Source: CAMBDS01 sp964355675
GTDB lineage: Bacteria > Electryoneota > AABM5-125-24 > Hatepunaeales > Hatepunaeaceae
Direction of reading: 5' to 3'
DNA length: 20,521 nucleotides
NCBI GenBank assembly: GCA_964355675.1
Contig: CAYHEC010000049.1
Location: 1-20,521, forward strand
This document shows, piece after piece, positions 1 to 7,145 of this stretch. The notes beneath the pieces were generated by a model. It saw only the letters and a program-made list of their open reading frames with translations, did not search any database and had not been told where the DNA came from. Numbering within the stretch: the first letter of the stretch is position 1; each line of letters opens with the position of its first letter. The translations under genes and the position numbers were made by a program.

Positions 1-484
1 TGATTTCATAACAAACATGGGAAACCTCACTAATGATACGTACGTGATTTATTGTAATGGTCAGCCGAACTCGGTGACCGATGAGTTATCCATGAATAGT
101 AGAGGCTTAAAAACCAAAGCACATCTATAATATAAGCCACTGGAATCAAAAGTCAATACCTCACAAGAAATTTCAAAAATTATTTTCGGGGCTAATTTCC
201 ACAAAGAACGCGTCCCGAATGTCGCCTCTCCCCAAAAATTGACAAGCGAGGACGCTTGTCGTACGCGGACGGGAACGTAGTCCCCGCCTCCTGATTCTTT
301 CCGACCACCTACCATTCTCAGTCTTTCGCCTTGATTTGCCGCCTTTTCCCCAATAAATTAAATAATGTTTTCACAACCTCAGAAAGAGCGAAAATATCCG
401 CTCCGCAACGCTGTGGCTTCATTGAGGAGTCAATAATATGCGGCCGCCACGGCGCCGCGCGAATTACAAAGGAATACTCAGGCT
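1..484. other. non-coding leader region upstream of glutamate dehydrogenase
   Basis: No convincing complete gene lies here. The frame starting at base 2 is open to a TAA at 128-130 (43 codons, including an internal ATG at 17), so the tail of a gene entering from the left is possible but unsupported. A palindromic repeat occupies 241-290. A weak promoter candidate for the downstream gene is TTGATT at 331-336 and TAAATT at 354-359, 17 nt apart, each matching the sigma-70 consensus at 4 of 6 positions. Two ribosome-binding sites follow: GAGGAG at 424-429 before an ATG at 438 that is out of frame with the dehydrogenase, and AAAGGA at 468-473 before the real start at 485. A very GC-rich stretch (440-461) lies between them. 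Confidence 0.5.
241..290. repeat. dispersed palindromic repeat, copy a
   Basis: A perfect 8-bp hairpin (GACAAGCG, loop AGGA, CGCTTGTC) at 241-260 is followed by a second imperfect inverted repeat, GCGGAC at 265-270 and GTCCCCGC at 280-287. The same order, CGCTTGTC then GCGGAC then GTCC then CCTCC, occurs in the element at 18857-18941, so I treat them as one family. It lies outside genes. Confidence 0.6.
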
Positions 485-1771
485 ATGGATAAGAAAGCCT
501 TCAACCCGTTTGAAATGGCTCAAACCCAGTTCGATCATGTCGCAGAAATTCTCGGCCTCGAACAAGGCACCCGCGACTTGCTTCGTAACCCGCTTCGCGA
601 ATATCATTTCTCCATTCCCGTCCGTATGGACGATGGTAACGTCCGTGTATTTAAAGGCTTCCGCGTTCAACATAACGACGCCCGCGGTCCTTCCAAAGGC
701 GGTATCCGCTTCCATCCTCACGAGACTATCGACACCGTCCGTGCCCTCTCGATGTGGATGACGTGGAAGTGCGCCGTCGTCGATATCCCTCTCGGCGGTG
801 GCAAGGGCGGCGTCATCTGCGACCCTCATTCGCTCTCCATGCGTGAGCAGGAACTCATCTGCCGCGGCTGGATTCGTCAACTTGCTCGAGACGTCGGCCC
901 TCTTCGTGACGTGCCTGCCCCCGACGTAATGACAAACGCTCAACACATGCTCTGGATGCTCGACGAGTTCGAAGTCATCCATGGCGCCAAATATCCGGGT
1001 TTCATCACCGGCAAGCCGGTCGGAATGGGTGGATCGCTTGGACGAACCGAAGCCACGGGCTACGGAGTCATCTTCACTGTCCGCGAGGCGCTGAAGCAAC
1101 TAAACATGAAACCTGAGAATACCACCGGTTCAGTTCAGGGCTTCGGTAATGTGGCTCAATACGCCATCGAACTTTATCACAAGCTTGGCGGCAAAGTAAT
1201 CTGCGTCTCCTGTTGGGATCAGCACGACCAAGTCTCCTATACTTTCCGTAAATTAAGCGGAGTTGATCTTCCTGAATTGCAGAATATTACCGACAAGTTC
1301 GGCGGAATCGATAAAGCGAAGGCAAAGTCAGCAGGATACGAAATCTTATCTGGCGACGCGTGGATTGAGCAAGACGTCGATATTCTTTTCCCTGCCGCAA
1401 TCGAAAATCAGGTGACTGGAGACTCAGTGAAGAAGATCAGCGCCAAAGTAAAAATTGTCGCTGAAGGCGCAAATGGTCCCACTACTCCCGAAGCCGACAA
1501 AGTGCTTCAAGAGCGTGGCATTTTCTTGATCCCGGATTTTCTCGCCAATGCTGGCGGCGTCACTTGCAGTTATTTCGAGCAAGTGCAATGCAACATGAAC
1601 TACTACTGGGAAAAAGAAGAGGTTCTTGCCAAGCTCGACCAGAAAATGACTTCCGCGTTCCATGCTGTCAGTGACCTCGCAGTCAGGAAGAAACTCTATA
1701 TGCGGGACGCCGCCTACGTCATCTCGGTAAATAGAGTCGCTTCTGCCTGCCGAGATCGCGGCTGGGTTTAA
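485..1771 (+). CDS. gdhA: glutamate dehydrogenase (Glu/Leu/Phe/Val dehydrogenase family)
   Basis: This 428-aa enzyme should interconvert L-glutamate and 2-oxoglutarate plus ammonia with NAD(P), linking nitrogen and carbon metabolism in the cytoplasm. The N-terminal dimerisation/substrate domain carries the family signatures KGGIRFHP (71-78), the catalytic-lysine motif PLGGGKGG (102-109, K107) and PAPDVMT (144-150) with the conserved Asp. GSLGRTEATGYGV (183-195) leads into the Rossmann domain, whose dinucleotide loop is GFGNVA (219-224). PAAIENQ, AEGANGPTT and LANAGGVTCSYFE complete the family pattern. Length is normal. The ATG at 485 is preceded by AAAGGA with 11 nt spacing. The cofactor (NAD or NADP) and substrate within the family are not settled by eye; glutamate is the best guess. 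It is a single-gene unit closed by the terminator at 1800. Confidence 0.93.
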   Translation: MDKKAFNPFEMAQTQFDHVAEILGLEQGTRDLLRNPLREYHFSIPVRMDDGNVRVFKGFRVQHNDARGPSKGGIRFHPHETIDTVRALSMWMTWKCAVVDIPLGGGKGGVICDPHSLSMREQELICRGWIRQLARDVGPLRDVPAPDVMTNAQHMLWMLDEFEVIHGAKYPGFITGKPVGMGGSLGRTEATGYGVIFTVREALKQLNMKPENTTGSVQGFGNVAQYAIELYHKLGGKVICVSCWDQHDQVSYTFRKLSGVDLPELQNITDKFGGIDKAKAKSAGYEILSGDAWIEQDVDILFPAAIENQVTGDSVKKISAKVKIVAEGANGPTTPEADKVLQERGIFLIPDFLANAGGVTCSYFEQVQCNMNYYWEKEEVLAKLDQKMTSAFHAVSDLAVRKKLYMRDAAYVISVNRVASACRDRGWV

Positions 1772-1799
1772 TCTTTTCGTCTATAGGGATGCATAACTT

Positions 1800-1840
1800 G
1801 TTGGGGCGGCTCAATCGAACCGCCCCAACTTGTTTTTGTT
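1800..1840 (+). terminator. rho-independent terminator of gdhA
   Basis: A perfect 10-bp stem (GTTGGGGCGG at 1800-1809 with CCGCCCCAAC at 1820-1829) and a 10-nt loop are followed directly by a T-rich tail (TTGTTTTTGTT). It lies 29 nt after the gdhA stop, in the right orientation. Confidence 0.88.
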
Positions 1841-1907
1841 ATTTCAAATTCAGTATGTATCTTATACCTGCAGGTAGCGATCAATAATCACACAGACGGC
1901 ATCATCA

Positions 1908-4664
1908 ATGACTGATAACATTCTTCCCAGAAACCTCAATACCCTGAAAACTGGTAATTGGCAGTCGTTGCTGGATGATCTGCGCGAGCAAAATCCGAAA
2001 CTTTACCGCAGGATCGTTCGGAAAATGATTATTCAATTGAGAAGAGTCGGCGTAATTCAGGCTACCAATCTTCAGAACCAACTCGACGGAAACACTACTA
2101 CTACATTACGTTTTTCAGATAATCGACCACGCCAAATTGTTGACGGCGTCGATGAGATGCAATTGGGCAACGAAGTGTTTGAGCTCGCAAATGCAACCTT
2201 AGGTGGCAAACTTCTTATGGAGAGTTTGGAAAAATGGCTCCAGGAAGACCGGAGCGCATTTTTACTCAGAACACTCTCTGATCGCGTCGCCACTTTTGAA
2301 GAAGCTAAGGAAGCGCTAAGTCAATATATTCAATTTACTAATGATGGAATGGAGCTATCCCCCTTTATCCAAACCGGCCTCAAGTGCGATTTGATCAGAC
2401 GATTTCTGACCGACGAGCTGGAATACATCAATACAGCCAAGGAATTCGTGCGAATTCACGACTTCTATGATCTGTTGCAAAGAACCATTGCTCTGCCAGA
2501 CAGCCACGGCAAGCTGGGAGGTAAAACTGCCGGAATGTTCATCGCGGCCATGGCGCTAACCAGAACCAGCTCAGAAAGTGAAGAAGTGCTTCCGGTACGC
2601 ATCCCTAAAACATGGTACGTTGCCTCTGATACCTCTCTGGAATTTATTAATTACAATAATCTCGAAGAGATCGTTGAACAGAAGTACAAAGAAATCTGGC
2701 AAGTACGTGCCGAATACGATCACATCGTTCAACTATTTAAGAGTTCGCACTTCCCACCGATTATCGTTGAGGGGTTGAAAACTGCGTTAAATGATTTTGG
2801 CGAAACTCCGCTTGTCGTCAGAAGTTCCAGTTTACTCGAAGATCGTCGAAATTCTTCATTTTCAGGAAAATATAAAAGCCTCTTTTTAGCAAATCAAGGA
2901 AGTTTCGACGAGCGATTGGCCGCCCTTTTAGACGCCATCGCTGAAGTTTATGCTTCTCTTTTTGGACCCGATCCAATTGAGTATCGCTCTGAAAGAGGAT
3001 TACTTGACTTTCATGAGGAAATGGGTATCATTATTCAGGAAGTTGTTGGTACACAAGTAGGTCACTATTATCTTCCGACTTATGCGGGAGTCATCTTCTC
3101 ACACAATGAATTCCGCTGGTCGCCTCGTATCAAGCGCGAGGACGGCTTGGTTAGAATGGTGCCCGGCCTTGGGACTCGTGCAGTGGACAGACTTGGTGAC
3201 GACTATCCGATCATGTTTGCGCCCGGACAACCAAAATTACGAATCAACATGATGGCAGAGGAAATTCTTCGATATGCCCCGAACAAAATCGATCTGATCA
3301 ACTTGAAATTAAATAGATTCGAAACGATTCCTATCAAACCATTTTTGTGTAAATATGGAAGTGATATTCCACGATTTACACAGATAATCTCCCTTTACAG
3401 GGACGATCGGTTTACCCCCCCGTCCCCTCTCTCAACAGATTTGGAAGCAGAAGAACCTTACGTCACCTTCGAAGGACTGATAACCAAATCGAAATTTGTC
3501 GAGCGCGTCGTCACTATGACCCGTCTTTTGCGCGAACGGTTGATGACTCCAGTAGATATCGAATTTGCATCAGACGGGACGTCTTTTTTTCTGTTGCAGT
3601 GTCGAGCCCAGGTTTTCGCCCAAGAGTCGGAACCTGCTGTTATACCGTTCAACACTCCACCTGAGCAAGTAATGTTCACCGCGAAAAAGTATGTCTCAAA
3701 CGGTTGGGTACACGATATTACTCACCTCGTTTACATCGTTCCGAGCGCCTACACAAACTTGCCGGATAAAGCGAGTATGGTCGAAGTGGGACGCATCATC
3801 GGCGCTTTGAATAAGGCGTTGCCCAGAAGACAGTTCATCCTCATCGGGCCGGGACGCTGGGGGAGTCGTGGCGACATCGGCCTTGGTGTATCAGTTACTT
3901 ACGCCGACATCAGCAATACGGCGATGTTGATCGAAGTTGCCCGGAAAAAGGGAAATTATGTACCAGATCTCTCCTTTGGAACCCATTTTTTTCAAGATCT
4001 GGTCGAATCAGAAATTCGTTATCTTCCTCTATATCCGGACGACAAGGGTATCGTTTTCAATGAGACATTCCTGCTCAATTCATCAAACGTTATCGGCGAT
4101 ATTATTCCAGAATCCAAGGCTTTTGATGAGGTAATTAGAGTGATAAATATACCAGAATCTACCGGCGGGAAGATACTGGAAGTCTATATGAATGGTGAAT
4201 TGGATGAGGCCGCCGCGATCCTTACTGTGCCAAGCGGCAAAGCTAATCACAAACCCATCAGAAAGCCTCAAATTCGTATTCCTCGGGAAGCAGAGAATCA
4301 CTGGCGGTGGAGGATGGAGATGGCAGAGCGTATCGCCGCATCGCTTTCGGCGGGAGAGATGGGACTGATGGATATTTTCCTCATTGGAAATGTACAAAAT
4401 GGCACGGCAGGACTGGATTCCGATATAGATTTATTGGTTGTATTTAGTGGAGAGGAGAAGGAAAGAAGGGAGTTACTGAGGTGGTTTGAGGGCTGGAGCC
4501 TCTGCCTCGACGAAATCAACTATCTTAAGAACGGTGTAAGGCGTGGTGGACTGCTTGATATACATTGGATCGACGCCGGGGACATAAAAGGATCACTTGA
4601 GAAAGCGGTATCGAAAGCCGCAGGGGGGCAAGCCAAGCGATTGAAGTTGAAGGCGGAGTGCTGA
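1908..4664 (+). CDS. PEP synthase-type ATP-grasp protein fused to a nucleotidyltransferase domain
   Basis: The 918-aa protein has a helical N-terminal region (about 1-190) of unknown role. The PEP synthase/PPDK-type ATP-binding domain spans about 196-570: the HGKLGGKTA segment, LVVRSSS (302-308) followed by ED (311-312), and the closing LLQCR (562-566). Next comes a conserved block with LIGPGRWGS (around 646-652) and GTHFFQDL, which I recall from PEP-synthase-like proteins of Bacteroidetes and relatives. The C-terminus holds a nucleotidyltransferase fold: IGN at 826-828, the DxD pair D839/D841 in DSDIDLLVV, and a likely third acid D884 in LLDIHW. The phosphohistidine domain (TSH motif) and PEP-binding TIM barrel of true PEP synthase and PPDK are absent, so it should not make PEP by the usual route. 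It may phosphorylate or nucleotidylate an unknown target. No Shine-Dalgarno sequence is evident. Confidence 0.82.
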   Translation: MTDNILPRNLNTLKTGNWQSLLDDLREQNPKLYRRIVRKMIIQLRRVGVIQATNLQNQLDGNTTTTLRFSDNRPRQIVDGVDEMQLGNEVFELANATLGGKLLMESLEKWLQEDRSAFLLRTLSDRVATFEEAKEALSQYIQFTNDGMELSPFIQTGLKCDLIRRFLTDELEYINTAKEFVRIHDFYDLLQRTIALPDSHGKLGGKTAGMFIAAMALTRTSSESEEVLPVRIPKTWYVASDTSLEFINYNNLEEIVEQKYKEIWQVRAEYDHIVQLFKSSHFPPIIVEGLKTALNDFGETPLVVRSSSLLEDRRNSSFSGKYKSLFLANQGSFDERLAALLDAIAEVYASLFGPDPIEYRSERGLLDFHEEMGIIIQEVVGTQVGHYYLPTYAGVIFSHNEFRWSPRIKREDGLVRMVPGLGTRAVDRLGDDYPIMFAPGQPKLRINMMAEEILRYAPNKIDLINLKLNRFETIPIKPFLCKYGSDIPRFTQIISLYRDDRFTPPSPLSTDLEAEEPYVTFEGLITKSKFVERVVTMTRLLRERLMTPVDIEFASDGTSFFLLQCRAQVFAQESEPAVIPFNTPPEQVMFTAKKYVSNGWVHDITHLVYIVPSAYTNLPDKASMVEVGRIIGALNKALPRRQFILIGPGRWGSRGDIGLGVSVTYADISNTAMLIEVARKKGNYVPDLSFGTHFFQDLVESEIRYLPLYPDDKGIVFNETFLLNSSNVIGDIIPESKAFDEVIRVINIPESTGGKILEVYMNGELDEAAAILTVPSGKANHKPIRKPQIRIPREAENHWRWRMEMAERIAASLSAGEMGLMDIFLIGNVQNGTAGLDSDIDLLVVFSGEEKERRELLRWFEGWSLCLDEINYLKNGVRRGGLLDIHWIDAGDIKGSLEKAVSKAAGGQAKRLKLKAEC

Positions 4665-4842
4665 ATGCCCGGTTGTCGGTGAGTAGGACAGGACGACCCG
4701 GCCTGTTAAGGGGGGTACCTAAAAGATCGATCAATGCGTCACCAAATCATCACAACGCCTTCCTGACAGACGTTTCCAGCGTGATCGATTTGTGACTTTG
4801 TGCATGATCGATTGAATCATCAGAAACGGTGGCGTCCGATAG

Positions 4843-5082
4843 CTAACGGAGGGCTACGCAACTGATCAGCACCTCTCCACAAAATTCCGATTTGCCTTCT
4901 ACTTTCAGTGCCCGCGCATTCGCATTCGTACTGCTGTTGATGAAGTGTGCTGCGATCTTGGCGTCATTTGCGTTGTTGACGTCGTTGACGAGAATAACCG
5001 ATCCTGATTCTTCTACCGTAATCAGGTCCTGATCTCCCGCTTGAGTTTCAGTGTCATTTCCCCATACTGGTGTGTTAGGCAT
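4843..5082 (-). CDS. hypothetical 79-aa protein
   Basis: I do not recognise this protein. It is small, acidic and Asn/Asp-rich, without signal peptide or membrane segment. It starts MPNTPVWGND and has the phrases LITVEESGSVILVND and NSSTNANARALKVEGK, which read like a beta-strand-rich structural domain. Support for a real gene: a good Shine-Dalgarno sequence (AGAAAGGG, 5089-5096) 6 nt before the ATG, protein-like composition, and position 38 nt after the stop of the beta-helix lipoprotein on the same strand, suggesting co-transcription. It could be a fragment of a larger surface or phage-tail-like protein, but nothing in frame extends it past the TAG stop. Confidence 0.62.
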   Translation of the reverse strand: MPNTPVWGNDTETQAGDQDLITVEESGSVILVNDVNNANDAKIAAHFINSSTNANARALKVEGKSEFCGEVLISCVALR

Positions 5083-5120
5083 GATGTGCCCTTTCTGAAT
5101 AGTTGGAATCGCGGCGATTG

Positions 5121-6596
5121 TTAGTAAGCATAGGGCCCGCCGTATGCGCCTATGTCAGATCTTGTGCCATCTCTATCTTGAATTGCTTGATTGCCTGCGT
5201 TGATTAGCGGTGATAATGGAGCCGGCTGGTATGTCCCAACTATAAAGCTTGGCTGAACGTCTATCACATTATTCGGACCTAATTCGAGAGGCGGATCATT
5301 CGTAAGCCGCTCGTAACTATAAACGAGATTATAGTCAAGGTAGGCGGAATTTTCGTACAAATAGGCATTCCAAAGAGCAACCTGAGCGCTATTTATAACT
5401 ACATTATTGTAGAAACTTCCAACAAAGATGTAAAGGGTGATACTTGTGCTGGCACTTCCATCGAAAACGTTGTTAAAGACGGCAGAGGCATTCAGCTCGG
5501 ATCCGGTAGTAAAATTGTCGCTCCCACTATTATAGACTATATTATTACAAAATAAGATATTAGCTGAATGTCGTATTTGTATCCCATCCGAACCATTTCT
5601 TATGGTAAAGCCGCGTATTACCCTAGTTGTGCTATCAGAAGATCCAGAAACCAGAATTCCGAATCCACTGGTCGGCTCAACAGTCGTGACTTCCGGTCCA
5701 TCTTCGCTTTCCAACCAAATGTTCTTTCCAATTAAACGCAACCCTTCGTAATAAGTTCCTGCCCTTACCCTGACTGTATCGCCGTCAATGCTCGCATTGA
5801 TCGCCCCTTGTATCGTCTCATAGTCATCCGGAACCCAGATCACCCGGTGGTTGTCGATGGTCACTCCGACCGGATTCCCGATCCCGATATTCCCCGCCGC
5901 GTCGTATGCCCTTACCTCAAGAATCTTAGTGCCGTTTACCCACCGCCAACTATTCATTTGTATAGTATAATTTGAATCTGATGCTTCCGCAAGTATCCAA
6001 GCCACTTTCCCATCGATAAACACTAATATACTGTCCATACGGCTACTATCTGCCACTTCAAACTCAAGCGCAACAGTATCTCTGATCGTGCTTCCGGGGG
6101 TCGGAGAAATCCAGCGGATTACCGGCGGAGTCCGATCCGGCGGCGGTGGCGGGGTCGTATTCGAGACGCGAACCAGTAGCGTGGGCGTCTCGCCGACGTT
6201 GCCAGCCTTGTCCCAGGCGCGGGCTTCAAGGCTGTACGTGCCGTCGGAGTCGGATAGGGTGGGCCATACGAATTGGTACTGTCGACAATTGTCGACAGTA
6301 CTGCTGTCGCCATACAAGCCAAAGTGGAAAAAGCCATTGATGTAGAGTTTAACGGAGTCGATGCCGGACTGGTCGGAGGCGGAGACGGTCAGGGTGACGG
6401 TGTCGGAAGCAGTAAAGTAGTGCCGATTAAAATCGGCAATACTGTCTGTCGAAGTGACTGAGACCCATTCGACCAGCGGCGGGCGCAGGTCAGGGATTAC
6501 CGGAGGAGCATTGGTGATGTAGTTCTTCTCGGTGCAGGCAAAGAGTAGAAGCAGAGTGAAAAAGCATAGCCGAAAGGCTATTGTGGTGGGTTTCAT
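5121..6596 (-). CDS. lipoprotein with Ig-like domains and a right-handed parallel beta-helix
   Basis: The 491-aa precursor begins with a type II signal peptide (Lys at 2, hydrophobic stretch, lipobox LFAC with Cys21), so it should be lipidated and held at the cell envelope. Two Ig/cadherin-like repeats follow (about 40-145 and 158-245). Both carry the SGIDSVKLYING / SRMDSILVFIDG and EARAWDKAGN / EVRAYDAAGN pattern, separated by a PPPPPDRTPP linker. From about 250 (PDDYETIQGAINA, GDTVRVRAGTYYEGL) the chain is a DUF1565/NosD-like parallel beta-helix, ending with SPLINAGN and DIGAYGG, the usual end of this family. Function is unknown; binding or cleavage of a polysaccharide is typical of the fold. 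GGAG precedes the ATG. The N-terminal half is clearly more GC-rich than the helix half, and a 26-bp perfect palindrome lies inside (6276-6301). Confidence 0.85.
   Translation of the reverse strand: MKPTTIAFRLCFFTLLLLFACTEKNYITNAPPVIPDLRPPLVEWVSVTSTDSIADFNRHYFTASDTVTLTVSASDQSGIDSVKLYINGFFHFGLYGDSSTVDNCRQYQFVWPTLSDSDGTYSLEARAWDKAGNVGETPTLLVRVSNTTPPPPPDRTPPVIRWISPTPGSTIRDTVALEFEVADSSRMDSILVFIDGKVAWILAEASDSNYTIQMNSWRWVNGTKILEVRAYDAAGNIGIGNPVGVTIDNHRVIWVPDDYETIQGAINASIDGDTVRVRAGTYYEGLRLIGKNIWLESEDGPEVTTVEPTSGFGILVSGSSDSTTRVIRGFTIRNGSDGIQIRHSANILFCNNIVYNSGSDNFTTGSELNASAVFNNVFDGSASTSITLYIFVGSFYNNVVINSAQVALWNAYLYENSAYLDYNLVYSYERLTNDPPLELGPNNVIDVQPSFIVGTYQPAPLSPLINAGNQAIQDRDGTRSDIGAYGGPYAY
6276..6301. 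repeat. 26-bp perfect palindrome inside a CDS
   Basis: Bases 6276-6301 are fully self-complementary about the centre 6288/6289 (half-site GTACTGTCGACAA). It encodes part of the first Ig-like domain of the lipoprotein (residues about TVDNCRQY). Confidence 0.85.
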
Positions 6597-6620
6597 GGTT
6601 CAACTCCGGTGTTTGGCGCG

Positions 6621-6653
6621 CTTGGAGGGGAGGGATTAATCCCGCCCTCCAAG
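6621..6653. repeat. dispersed palindromic repeat, copy b
   Basis: An inverted repeat between two - strand genes: outer arms CTTGGAGGG and CCCTCCAAG, inner palindrome GGGATTAATCCC, with a 2-nt versus 1-nt interior mismatch. The outer arms match those of the elements at 18857 and 20470. Neither strand has a T tract after the stem, so it does not look like an intrinsic terminator. Confidence 0.7.
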
Positions 6654-6701
6654 ATGATTTATCGAGGACTTAAATCAAGTTAGTGCAAATAATTTCAAAA
6701 G

Positions 6702-7145
6702 TCAAGCAGGCGATTCGACCACTATCGTCACCGGCCCGTCGTTGACAAGAACGACCTTCATCTTGGCGCGGAAGATACCTCGCTTGACAGTCACACCTTC
6801 ATTCTCTAATAATTGGCAGAACCTTACATATAGCTTGTCTGCAAGCTCTGGCGGCGCCGCGCTGGTAAAAGCCGGACGACGACCCTTGGCAACATAAGCG
6901 TAGAGCGTGAATTGAGATACAACGAGCATCTCACCACCGGCTTCCATTAGCGAACAATTCATCTTCCCATCGCTATCCTCGAATATCCGCAACGTCGCCA
7001 CCTTGCGAGCCATCCAGCCAAGCGCCTCCTCGCTATCGGTATGCGTAAAGCCAACCAGCAACAGGAACCCCTTCCCAATCGCCGAGACCTCCTGGTTTTC
7101 CACAGTTACCGATGCAGAAGAAACTCGTTGAACTACACACTTCAT
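6702..7145 (-). CDS. dtd: D-aminoacyl-tRNA deacylase
   Basis: The 147-aa cytoplasmic proofreading enzyme hydrolyses D-amino acids (and glycine mischarged on tRNA-Ala) from tRNA. The full DTD family length is present: MKCVVQRVSSASV at the start, SQFTLYA (77-83) and KGRRPAF (87-93) forming the active-site pocket, and the Gly-cisPro motif in NDGPVT (135-140). In the GxFGAxM segment, Gly is replaced by Arg (GIFRAKM, about 123-129), a modest departure. The ATG overlaps the pcm stop by 4 nt (ATGA), and a strong Shine-Dalgarno sequence (GGGGGAGG) lies 7 nt upstream, so the two genes are probably translationally coupled and both deal with damaged or wrong-handed amino-acid chemistry. Confidence 0.95.
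   Translation of the reverse strand: MKCVVQRVSSASVTVENQEVSAIGKGFLLLVGFTHTDSEEALGWMARKVATLRIFEDSDGKMNCSLMEAGGEMLVVSQFTLYAYVAKGRRPAFTSAAPPELADKLYVRFCQLLENEGVTVKRGIFRAKMKVVLVNDGPVTIVVESPA

Noticed and set aside
61..315. 84-aa open frame on the - strand in the left non-coding region
   Set aside because: It runs through the palindromic repeat at 241-290, has low-complexity composition and no family resemblance.
438..761. 107-aa + strand frame overlapping the start of gdhA
   Set aside because: Although it has a good ribosome-binding site, its sequence beyond the leader is an out-of-frame reading of gdhA, which has unmistakable family motifs; kept only as a leader observation.
464..1099. 211-aa frame on the - strand opposite gdhA
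   Set aside because: It is the antisense of a well-supported gene, with no recognisable domain.
3129..3152. CAAGC...GAGGAC...GCTTG hairpin-like sequence resembling the repeat core
   Set aside because: It encodes KREDGLVR, part of a conserved stretch of the PEP-synthase-type domain, so the likeness is probably coincidental.
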